Virus record (IMG/VR): IMGVR_UViG_3300029258_001506
Location: 34,188 to 98,187 of that record
Length of the DNA: 64,000 bases
Strand: one strand, 5' to 3'
From: a virus
The stretch's first letter is position 1. Each line of letters begins with the position of its first letter. Under the pieces are notes generated by a model. It saw nothing but the letters and a program-made list of their open reading frames with translations, was not told the DNA's origin and ran no database searches. This document shows, in pieces, positions 21,906 through 29,055 of the stretch. Position numbers and translations under genes: made by a program.

Positions 21906-22044
21906 ACCAATGATCGAGCCGGAGGTCACCGAGGCCGGCGAGCGAGTGTGCCGCGAGTGGTTCAAGGAACACCGCAAGGGAGAGATCAGGCCGAGCGACT
22001 ACGACGAGCAAATAGACGCGGTCGAGATCGGAGGGCGACGATGA
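21898..22044 (+). CDS. Small hypothetical protein
   Basis: 48 aa, below usual cutoffs. ATG at 21898 overlaps the previous gene by 8 bp (GGAGGGG upstream) and the stop overlaps the next ATG (22041). Sequence starts MCEPMIEPEVTEAGERVCRE and is plausible as a helix. Overlap on both sides is the main support. Confidence 0.5.
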   Translation: MCEPMIEPEVTEAGERVCREWFKEHRKGEIRPSDYDEQIDAVEIGGRR

Positions 22045-22406
22045 TCGGTGACGAGCTAGAGTTCGAGGCCGAGGGAGGCGGGCCGCTCCGCGTCCGTGTC
22101 GAGCGCGACGGTGTGCGGTACGAGATACGGGTCGCCGTTGTGGTGATGGCCGTCACCGACGACGGAGTGTCCGAGGACGGCAAGGCGCGGTTCGATGTAC
22201 AGGCGAACCTGGCGATCGACACGCGACGGCTCAGATACCCGGCCTGGATACCGTGCGACAACTGCGAGGAGTACTGGTGTACCATTCACGAGAAGCACGC
22301 GTTCGAGTGCGACTGTCCGCCGATCGAGGAGTGGACGGTCGACCCATACAACGAAGGCGGAACCCATCACGGACTCGAACTTGAGCCGTTGCGGTTAACA
22401 GGATGA
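22041..22406 (+). CDS. Conserved phage protein with Cys/His cluster
   Basis: 121 aa. Beta-rich N-terminus, then CDNCEEYWCTIHEKHAFECD and CPPIEEWTVDPY, a pattern seen in many phage proteins ('CdnCe.hwC.iH..H...C.CPPIeeW...PY'). Zinc binding is likely; function unknown. Overlaps the next gene by 4 bp. Confidence 0.65.
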   Translation: MIGDELEFEAEGGGPLRVRVERDGVRYEIRVAVVVMAVTDDGVSEDGKARFDVQANLAIDTRRLRYPAWIPCDNCEEYWCTIHEKHAFECDCPPIEEWTVDPYNEGGTHHGLELEPLRLTG

Positions 22407-22636
22407 GATCAATGCAAGACTACATCAACAAGCTGACGCTTCGATTGCAGCCGGGATTGGTCTTTGGCCCGAACAACAGCGAGACAGCGTGTTTGGACCG
22501 TGGACGGTCGCCAGGCGAATGGATGCTGAAACATGCCGGTCGTGTGCGTTGGGGCAACTCGACCGAAATTCAACAGGACATCGATCACTTTGAGACGTTC
22601 GGGAGTCTCCCCGAGCGGCGCACGGGAGGATTCTAG
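22403..22636 (+). CDS. Hypothetical protein, first gene of the lower-GC island
   Basis: 77 aa. Codon use is visibly less GC-biased than its neighbours from here to about 24222. Contains RSPGEWMLKHAGRVRWGNST. ATG 22403 chosen for the overlap; ATG 22412 is possible. No family recognised. Confidence 0.55.
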   Translation: MRSMQDYINKLTLRLQPGLVFGPNNSETACLDRGRSPGEWMLKHAGRVRWGNSTEIQQDIDHFETFGSLPERRTGGF

Positions 22637-22638
22637 CC

Positions 22639-23037
22639 ATGGATAAGCGGTTTTCAGAAATGACCTTTCCTGAACAACTGTCTGCGTATGAATCGGCTTT
22701 GGCAGAGGTGTCACGGCTGAAGGCGCAGCTAGGAGAATACAGCTCTCAGCCAATCGCTGACCCACCGGAGGCCACAGGTAAGTACGTGGATGTCATGGGT
22801 GAGATGACCATAGCTTTCACGGCAAAGCTTCCGGTGGAGCTTTGCCACGAGCCGATAGCGTGCGACGACCCCGCAGTTGAGGCTGCGCTACAGGCCGTTT
22901 CGGGGCATATCTGCACCTATATTTGGGGCGAGGACAGGAAGCCCGCCGTTGTCTATTGCGACGTTGGCGACCAGAATGTCGAGATCGAAAGCGACGACAG
23001 AAAGTGCTTGGAAAAGATTCAAGGGAAGCGGGTCTAG
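22639..23037 (+). CDS. Hypothetical protein
   Basis: 132 aa. Helical N-terminus (EQLSAYESALAEVSRLKAQL), then alternating beta strands ending CDVGDQNVEIESDDRK. Lower-GC island. No family recognised. Confidence 0.55.
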   Translation: MDKRFSEMTFPEQLSAYESALAEVSRLKAQLGEYSSQPIADPPEATGKYVDVMGEMTIAFTAKLPVELCHEPIACDDPAVEAALQAVSGHICTYIWGEDRKPAVVYCDVGDQNVEIESDDRKCLEKIQGKRV

Positions 23038-23073
23038 GAAAGTGACCGGTGCGTTTAACAAGGAGAGATCAAA

Positions 23074-23238
23074 GTGAGCGTTTCGGTGTCAATCGTTTGC
23101 GACATATGCGGAAAAAGTGAGTCGTGCGGTGCGGGAGTTGAGCGGGCCAAAGTTCATGCTGTTCGATCACGACTAAAGCTGATTGGCTGGATCCATCGCG
23201 GAAGCTGTGACCTATGCCCACAGTGTAAGGACAGGTGA
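23074..23238 (+). CDS. Small zinc-binding protein
   Basis: 54 aa, GTG start with AAGGAG upstream. VCDICGKSESC and CDLCPQCKDR are clear zinc knuckles. Its stop overlaps the ATG of the methyltransferase gene, so the two are translationally coupled. Too short for standard ORF cutoffs. Confidence 0.6.
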   Translation: MSVSVSIVCDICGKSESCGAGVERAKVHAVRSRLKLIGWIHRGSCDLCPQCKDR

Positions 23239-24161
23239 TGCGTGAGCTGGCACTTTTTGCAGGGGCAGGAGGCGGCTTGCTGGCCTCACGCTTGCTTGGA
23301 TGGCGCACCGTATGTGCTGTCGAAATTGATTCCTACTGTCAGCAACGGCTGCTTGACAGACAGCGGGATGGGTGTTTGCCGCGATTCCCAGTGTGGGACG
23401 ACGTTTGCACATTCGACGGGCGCCCCTGGCGCGGACACATTGATGTCATCAGCGGAGGATTTCCATGCCAGGACATCAGTGCAGCGGGTCAAGGTGCAGG
23501 AATTACCGGATCACGTTCTGGCCTTATCTTTGAAATGCTCAGAATTGTTGATGAAGCTCGGCCTACGTTTGTGTTCGCGGAAAACAGTCCGCAGCTTCGT
23601 ACCAAGGGGCTGGCCACAATCATCGAGAGATTTATCCGCATGGGGTATGTGGGACGAGTCGGGGTATTGGGAGCTGGGGACATCGGTGCAAACCACGAGC
23701 GAAAGCGAATGTGGATCGTTGCCGTCTCCAAGAGCCTCAGATGCGGACAGGGGAGGGAGGGGCGACTTGCTACAGGCACTCAGAGGCAACAGCAACTCCC
23801 ATTTCTCGGTGAAGGTGCCGACGCCAAGAGCAAACAAGTGGGGGCTGTCCTCCAGATCGGGCAATGGTTTGGCTGCAGTACTGAACAAATTACCGACACC
23901 GAAAGTGTGCGAAGGGGCCGATTGTCCTGCAGAGAGGAGGAGAAACACCCCCAATCTCGGAACAACGATCAACATGCGGACAGGATCGAGATTACTGACT
24001 GGTGGTGTCTACCCCGCTTTGCGGGAGTGGATGATGGGATGGCCGATAGGATGGACCGCGTCAAGGCCACTGGCAACGGACAGGTTCCAGGAGTGGCTGC
24101 GCTCGTTTGGAGCGTGCTCACAAGTGATCTCACGGCTGTTAACCCGGACGCAACCGTTTAA
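23238..24161 (+). CDS. DNA C5-cytosine methyltransferase
   Basis: 307 aa. Motif I ALFAGAGGG (residues 5-13), motif IV GGFPCQDIS with catalytic Cys77, motif VI AENSPQL (114-120), motif VIII NHERKRMWIV, motif X ATGNGQVPGVAAL near the C-terminus. Transfers methyl from SAM to C5 of cytosine; phages use this against host restriction. Target unknown. Lower GC than neighbours, so probably acquired. A second frame (see findings) also reads like a methyltransferase C-terminus. Confidence 0.9.
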   Translation: MRELALFAGAGGGLLASRLLGWRTVCAVEIDSYCQQRLLDRQRDGCLPRFPVWDDVCTFDGRPWRGHIDVISGGFPCQDISAAGQGAGITGSRSGLIFEMLRIVDEARPTFVFAENSPQLRTKGLATIIERFIRMGYVGRVGVLGAGDIGANHERKRMWIVAVSKSLRCGQGREGRLATGTQRQQQLPFLGEGADAKSKQVGAVLQIGQWFGCSTEQITDTESVRRGRLSCREEEKHPQSRNNDQHADRIEITDWWCLPRFAGVDDGMADRMDRVKATGNGQVPGVAALVWSVLTSDLTAVNPDATV

Positions 24162-24172
24162 CAGCCGTGAGA
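24128..24172 (+). terminator. Perfect 15-bp hairpin at the methyltransferase stop
   Basis: TCTCACGGCTGTTAA pairs perfectly with TTAACAGCCGTGAGA around a 15-nt loop, overlapping the stop codon (24159-24161). No U tract follows. It could be a terminator, an RNA-stability element or an operator. Confidence 0.5.
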
Positions 24173-24255
24173 CGGTTAACACTGACATCAACAACGACGG
24201 CAACTTAGAGGAAGGTTGAGAGATGGGTTGCGACCATGATTTTGGGAAGGAGAAC

Positions 24256-24591
24256 ATGATGCGAGAACGAACGAGCGGAAAAGAGTTAGCGAAGGCGATC
24301 GGCCTGGCGTTGCTGCCGTGGGTCGTGCTGCTCGCGGTGGCACTCGACAGCGGCTGCGTCGACGACGGGTGCAAGTCCGGGTCGACGAGGTGTCGGAACA
24401 ACCGCGTCGAACAGTGCGATTACGAGGACAACGACGGCGACGCCACCGACGGCGATTGGGGGATGGTCATCAACTGCGACGAGTACGGCTGGATCTGTTG
24501 CGACGGGTTTCCGTACGGCGGCGAGGACGAGCACAACTGCGTCCCGGCGCCGACCTGCGAGGCGTGGTACGCCGACGGGGGGCTGTCATGA
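24256..24591 (+). CDS. Cysteine-rich exported protein (possible lipoprotein)
   Basis: 111 aa from the ATG at 24256 (GAAGGAGAA upstream; ATG 24223 is less likely). Residues 13-36 are a hydrophobic signal segment (LALLPWVVLLAVALDSGC), with Cys placed like a lipobox although the -3 residue is not ideal. After it comes a cysteine-rich domain (CKSGSTRCRNNRVEQC ... WICCDGFP). The motif 'C..G.TRC..N.VE.C' is known from Myxococcota lipoproteins. Could be a surface protein made in the infected cell, or a host gene carried by the phage. Confidence 0.55.
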   Translation: MMRERTSGKELAKAIGLALLPWVVLLAVALDSGCVDDGCKSGSTRCRNNRVEQCDYEDNDGDATDGDWGMVINCDEYGWICCDGFPYGGEDEHNCVPAPTCEAWYADGGLS

Positions 24592-24833
24592 TCGCGCCGC
24601 TCCTCGCTCCGATCGTTCACTGGTTCATGCGGCTGGTCGGGAAAGAGGTCGAGAAGAAGCTCGACAAGCCGAAGAAGAAAAAGAAGAAGCCCGCCGACCC
24701 GGTACCGAAGCGCAGGCACAAGACGATCGACGAAGTGTCCGCCGAGTCGCGTGAGCGGATGAAGAACGTCAAGCGCGACGTCGGTCCACCGGTGGCGCTC
24801 GACAACAACCCGTACGACGAGGGAGGCGAGTAG
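24588..24833 (+). CDS. Small membrane-associated basic protein
   Basis: 81 aa, ATGA overlap with the previous gene. Residues 2-18 are hydrophobic (IAPLLAPIVHWFMRLVG), followed by a strongly basic run (KKLDKPKKKKKK). Together with the upstream exported protein it might serve a cell-envelope role; no lysis family is recognised. Confidence 0.5.
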   Translation: MIAPLLAPIVHWFMRLVGKEVEKKLDKPKKKKKKPADPVPKRRHKTIDEVSAESRERMKNVKRDVGPPVALDNNPYDEGGE

Positions 24834-24834
24834 C

Positions 24835-25446
24835 ATGTTCAAGGCGAGACCATCTGACGTCCGCGCGCTGGTGCGGCACCTCGAGAAGAAGCACGACGCG
24901 AAGGTCGTCACCAAGAATGACACCGCGGAGATCAAGGCGGTCGCCGACGACCTCCGCCTCTTGGGGATCAAGAATCCGGCCTGGTTCCTCGACAACTTCT
25001 CGTTCACTCTCGGCCGGTACGTTGTGCTCTCGTTCGAACCTGGCGAGACGGGCAAGGGAGCGATCCCGCTGTACGTCCAGATCGCGGTCATCTGTCACGA
25101 GTTCCATCACATCCGGCAGTATCACACCGATTCCGACTTCATACTGCTGTACGTCGGCAGCTCGGCGAAGCGGGCCCGGTACGAGGCGCGAGCCGACCAC
25201 GTCTACATGGAAATGTACTACTGGCAGCGAGAGCGGCTCGTGAGTCCGACCGCGCTGGCGGCGAAGCTCCCGGCCTATAAGGTCACCAAGGGCGACACCA
25301 AGTACTTCGTCAAGCACCTTCGGATCTGCGCGGCGGTGGTCAGGCAGGGAGAGGTCAGGCACAACCTGATCAGCCGACAGGCGCAGGACTTCTTGAAGCG
25401 TCGCGCTCGGCGGCGGTCTCGGCGGCGCACGCTCAAAGCGGCCTAG
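24835..25446 (+). CDS. HExxH putative metallopeptidase
   Basis: 203 aa. HEFHH at residues 88-92 is a classical zinc HExxH motif within a helix (IAVICHEFHHIRQY), and YEARADHVYMEMYYW (about 116-130) supplies a plausible third ligand (Glu) as in gluzincins. N- and C-termini are basic. May process a protein, or may be a fold relic; no substrate can be assigned. It ends 3 bp before the ParB-like gene. Confidence 0.6.
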   Translation: MFKARPSDVRALVRHLEKKHDAKVVTKNDTAEIKAVADDLRLLGIKNPAWFLDNFSFTLGRYVVLSFEPGETGKGAIPLYVQIAVICHEFHHIRQYHTDSDFILLYVGSSAKRARYEARADHVYMEMYYWQRERLVSPTALAAKLPAYKVTKGDTKYFVKHLRICAAVVRQGEVRHNLISRQAQDFLKRRARRRSRRRTLKAA

Positions 25447-25448
25447 CG

Positions 25449-26207
25449 ATGGCGACGGCGAAGAAGAAGGTCGGCAAGCGGACCGCGGCGACGGTGAAGC
25501 GCGGACGAGGCAAGAACGCCAAGCCGGTCGAGCAGGAAGTCGACCTCACCATCGCCGACGGGATCGCGGTACACTGTGCGTGCGACTCCGTCGTCGACGT
25601 GACCCAGCTCGTACCGCACCCGCGCAACCCGAACAAACACCCGGAGAAGCAGATCCTGCTCCTGGCGAAGCTGATCTTGAACCAGGGCTGGCGTGCGCCG
25701 ATCACGGTGTCGAGGCGGTCCGGGTTCGTGATCCGCGGGCACGGCCGGCTCGAGGCTGCGATCAAGCTCGGCGTCGCCGAGGTGCCGGTCGATTACCAGG
25801 ACTATCCGGACGAGGCGAGCGAGTGGGCCGACCTGATCGCTGACAACCGGATCGCCGAGCTGTCGAACGTCGACTTCGGCACGCTCAAGGATCTAGTCGT
25901 CGAACTGGACACCGGCGCGTTCGATATGGACCTCACCGGGTTCGACGCGGACGCTCGGGAGGATCTGCTGACCTACGTCCCGACGGGGAGCGGCAAGGAC
26001 GGCGACGACGACGGGCCCGGCGACCCGGATAAGTGGTCCGACTTCGACAAGGACAACGACGGGATGGCTGGGCTCGAGGAAGTCGACATCGTGATCGTCG
26101 TGCCGAAGAAGCACGTCGAGGCCGTGCGCGCCTGGCTGGCCGACGGAGAGCAGGACACCGGGCCCGGTATGGGTAAGGGTGTGATGAAGCGATGCGGATT
26201 GCTCTAG
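25449..26207 (+). CDS. ParB/Srx-fold nuclease-like protein next to terminase
   Basis: 252 aa. A basic, Lys-rich N-terminus, then VTQLVPHPRNPNKHPEKQIL and GFVIRGHGRLEAAIKLG, the core of ParB-like domains (P.NPN.h...q...l; G...i.GH.R..A...LG). Members bind DNA and can cut it or hydrolyse nucleotides; those next to terminases may help packaging or DNA modification. An acidic linker and a C-terminal alpha/beta part follow. Overlaps the terminase gene by 16 bp. Confidence 0.75.
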   Translation: MATAKKKVGKRTAATVKRGRGKNAKPVEQEVDLTIADGIAVHCACDSVVDVTQLVPHPRNPNKHPEKQILLLAKLILNQGWRAPITVSRRSGFVIRGHGRLEAAIKLGVAEVPVDYQDYPDEASEWADLIADNRIAELSNVDFGTLKDLVVELDTGAFDMDLTGFDADAREDLLTYVPTGSGKDGDDDGPGDPDKWSDFDKDNDGMAGLEEVDIVIVVPKKHVEAVRAWLADGEQDTGPGMGKGVMKRCGLL

Positions 26208-27931
26208 TCGACAGCCAGCGCAAAGCGAGCCCAGCTCCGACACGACCGCGCGAAAGTGAACGCCAAGTGATGCAGGCCGCGGTCGCAGTCGGGGCGCTTC
26301 ACGAGCGGTATAGGCCGCCTGTAGGCTACCTCGAGAAGTGCGACCCTGACAACGCGATCTCTCCGGCCAGTTCGCTCGAGGCGGCGGCACGCACCGCGGC
26401 GCTCGACAAGCTCCGGATCCAGCAGGCGCGCGAGTCCTTCCAGCACTTCGTCGAGTACGCGATCACCGACGACCAGATCGGTGAGCCGCTGGTTGTGCAG
26501 TGGTATCAGGACGAGTGGTCGGCGGCGATGGACAACGAGAAGCGTCTGCTCGTCATCGCTCCGCGGTACCACGGCAAGACATCGATCATCGTGGCGCGCG
26601 CCGTCTGGGAGCTGGGGCGAAACCCGAACCTCCGGATCAAGATCGTCTGCTCGTCGGACGGTAAGGCGATGGACCGGCTGTTCGAGGTCAAGCAGCTGAT
26701 CGAGGACAACGACCGAGTCCGGAAGGTGTTCCCGAATCTGGTTCCCGCGGACGAGGGGAGCTGGACGAAGCACAAGCTGATCGTCAGGCGTACGGCGCTA
26801 TCTCGAGACGCCAGCATCGAGGCGCTCGGCATCACCTCGACGGCCACCGGCGGCCGGGCCGACCTGCTGATCGCCGACGACGTCGTCGACCGGCGGAACG
26901 CGCTCACGATGCCGGCGCTCCGCGAGCAGATCAAGCAGGCTTGGAAATCTGACTGGACCCAGCTCCTCGATCCCGAGTCTCGGATCTGGTACATCTGCAC
27001 GCTCTGGCACAAGGACGACCTGTCGCACGAGCTGATCGAGAACGAGGCGTACGCGGTGGTCTCCTACTCCGTCGACGAGAACTTCGGTTCGCTCTGGCCG
27101 GCGAAGTGGTCCGAGGCCGCGCTGCGCGAGCGCTTCGTCGAGATCCAATCCATCGAGTTCAACCGCGCTTTCCGGAACATCGCGCAGGACGAGTCGATCA
27201 CTCCGGTCAAGCAACACTGGTTGCAGTTCAAGCCGGTGTCTGAGTTCCCGCCGATCGAGCAGCTGCACTTCCTCACCAGCTACGACACCGCGAAGGGGCT
27301 CAAGGAGTCGAACGACTTCACGGCCGAGGTCGTGATCGCGGTGCACCGGGAGAGCAAATCTATCTACGTCGTCGACGCGTCGCACGACCGACAGACGCTG
27401 GCGCAGCAGGCGAGCTGGGTATTCAACTCGTACACCAGATACAACCCGTTCAAGATCCGGATCGAGGACGTCGGTCTCGCTGGCTTGTACTCCTGGGTCG
27501 TCGAGCAGTACCCGGACCTCGAGGGGATCACCGATCCGGTCGTGCCCGGGTCGAACAAGTACCAGCGACTCGTCGACGTGACGCCGTACCTCGAGCGGGG
27601 CCAGGTCGTGTTCGCCTCTCACCTCAACCCTCACGGCTCGGACTACATACCCGGCCGGGGGAACCTGATCGGAGAGCTGACCGACTTCCCGATCGGCAAG
27701 CACGACGACATGGTCGACGCGTTCAGTCAGGCGCTCGACGGCGCGCGGAGATACCTGCTTGACCGCTGGGCCGAAGCGGGAGAAGATAAGAACCAGATCA
27801 AGGTCGAGGCGATACGTAGCAAGGGGCCGAAGATTTACGAGGAGTCGCCGGACGAGGACACCGAGGGACAGGGCCCGGTCTACTACACGTCGGGCGGCCG
27901 ACCGCGACGAAGGCCGCCGTCAACGAAATAG
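26192..27931 (+). CDS. terL: Large terminase subunit (TerL)
   Basis: 579 aa. Walker A APRYHGKT (123-130), Walker B LLIADD (225-230), a Q/coupling motif region (CTLWHKDD) and an RNase H-fold nuclease with SYDTAKG (Asp365) and HDDMVDA (504-510). It drives DNA packaging into the procapsid with ATP and cuts the concatemer. A small disordered N-terminus of about 75 residues precedes the ATPase. Starts inside the ParB-like gene, so both are coupled. Confidence 0.93.
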   Translation: MRIALVDSQRKASPAPTRPRESERQVMQAAVAVGALHERYRPPVGYLEKCDPDNAISPASSLEAAARTAALDKLRIQQARESFQHFVEYAITDDQIGEPLVVQWYQDEWSAAMDNEKRLLVIAPRYHGKTSIIVARAVWELGRNPNLRIKIVCSSDGKAMDRLFEVKQLIEDNDRVRKVFPNLVPADEGSWTKHKLIVRRTALSRDASIEALGITSTATGGRADLLIADDVVDRRNALTMPALREQIKQAWKSDWTQLLDPESRIWYICTLWHKDDLSHELIENEAYAVVSYSVDENFGSLWPAKWSEAALRERFVEIQSIEFNRAFRNIAQDESITPVKQHWLQFKPVSEFPPIEQLHFLTSYDTAKGLKESNDFTAEVVIAVHRESKSIYVVDASHDRQTLAQQASWVFNSYTRYNPFKIRIEDVGLAGLYSWVVEQYPDLEGITDPVVPGSNKYQRLVDVTPYLERGQVVFASHLNPHGSDYIPGRGNLIGELTDFPIGKHDDMVDAFSQALDGARRYLLDRWAEAGEDKNQIKVEAIRSKGPKIYEESPDEDTEGQGPVYYTSGGRPRRRPPSTK

Positions 27932-27940
27932 GGAGGAACG

Positions 27941-28735
27941 ATGTTCACCAACTTGACCGTAGACTGGCCGAGGGACGGTGCAGGTGACATCGCGGTCGGC
28001 GACAGCTACGCTTCGTCGAACCGCGACGCCGACACCGCACTCAACAACACGACAACGGCTGTCGGCCAGTCGTTCACGGGCAACGGACAGCAGCTCGACG
28101 CGGTCCAGTTCGTGCTCTCGAAGTCGAACAGTCCGACGGGGAACGCAGTAGCGAAAATCTACGCGCACACCGGGTCGTTCGGCACCACCGGAAAGCCTAC
28201 CGGCGACGCGCTGGCGACCTCGAAGGCGGTCGACGTGTCGACCCTCACGGGGACGCCGACGCTGACGACGTTCTCCTTCCCATCGGACGAGGTGATCACG
28301 CTCGCCAACGGGACGAGGTACTTCGCGGTGATCGAGTACTCCGACGGCGATGCGTCGAACACGGTGGACGTCGGACACGACGCCTCGAGCCCGTCGCACG
28401 GCGGGAACCTGGCAACGTACGCGGCGGCGGCCTGGTCGGCGGACGCGACGAAGGACGGCTGCTTCGTCATCGCCTCCGCGGGAGTTCCGCTCGACGTCTC
28501 CGGCCTGGACCGGCTGACCTTCGACGTCGACATCAACGGCAACACGATCACCGGCCAGCTTCAAGGGTGTTACTCGACGAGCGACGGCACGACCTGGACC
28601 GACATCAACTCCGTCGGCGCCGACGCCGGCGGGGACATCTCCGCACACTACGCACGAGTTCGGATCCGACTGACCGCGTTCACGGCCGGGACCGGCGGCG
28701 AGCCGCGCTGCGAGGTCAACGGGAATCGCATCTAG
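27941..28735 (+). CDS. Beta-rich virion protein with inserted jelly-roll domain
   Basis: 264 aa. Residues 1-15 and about 185-264 align with the next protein (MFTNLTV ... DVSGLDRLTFDVDINGNTITG ... HYARVRIR). Between them is an insert of about 150 residues (VGQSFTGNGQQLDAVQFVL ... RYFAVIEYSDGD) resembling choice-of-anchor/jelly-roll domains found in surface proteins. Probably a head- or portal-associated decoration or fibre. Confidence 0.6.
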   Translation: MFTNLTVDWPRDGAGDIAVGDSYASSNRDADTALNNTTTAVGQSFTGNGQQLDAVQFVLSKSNSPTGNAVAKIYAHTGSFGTTGKPTGDALATSKAVDVSTLTGTPTLTTFSFPSDEVITLANGTRYFAVIEYSDGDASNTVDVGHDASSPSHGGNLATYAAAAWSADATKDGCFVIASAGVPLDVSGLDRLTFDVDINGNTITGQLQGCYSTSDGTTWTDINSVGADAGGDISAHYARVRIRLTAFTAGTGGEPRCEVNGNRI

Positions 28736-28749
28736 CAGGGGAGAGCAGG

Positions 28750-29055
28750 ATGTTCATCAACTTGACCGTCCCGATGCCAGTGAGCACCGACGGCACCGGT
28801 GAAGGGGAAGCCGTCGACGTGGGAGGGATGGAAAATCTCACGTACGACATGAAGCTCGACGGGGCCGTGCTGACGGGCAACCTCGAGGGCAGCTACAGTT
28901 CCGGCGGACAGCCGAACGATCCGAACTGGACAACCATCGCGGCGATCGCCGACGGCGGTGGAGATGTGACCGCGGCGTACGCGCGGGTCCGCCTCAACGT
29001 CTCGGCCTACACCTCCGGGACACCGCGCGTCGAGTTCAACGGGGTTCGGCGATGA
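28750..29055 (+). CDS. Short paralogue of the previous beta-rich protein
   Basis: 101 aa from the ATG at 28750 (GAGAGCAGG upstream). Starts MFINLTV and ends in AAYARVRLNVSAYTSG, aligning with the ends of the 264-aa protein without its insert. Probably the ancestral form. Overlaps the portal gene by 4 bp. Confidence 0.6.
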   Translation: MFINLTVPMPVSTDGTGEGEAVDVGGMENLTYDMKLDGAVLTGNLEGSYSSGGQPNDPNWTTIAAIADGGGDVTAAYARVRLNVSAYTSGTPRVEFNGVRR

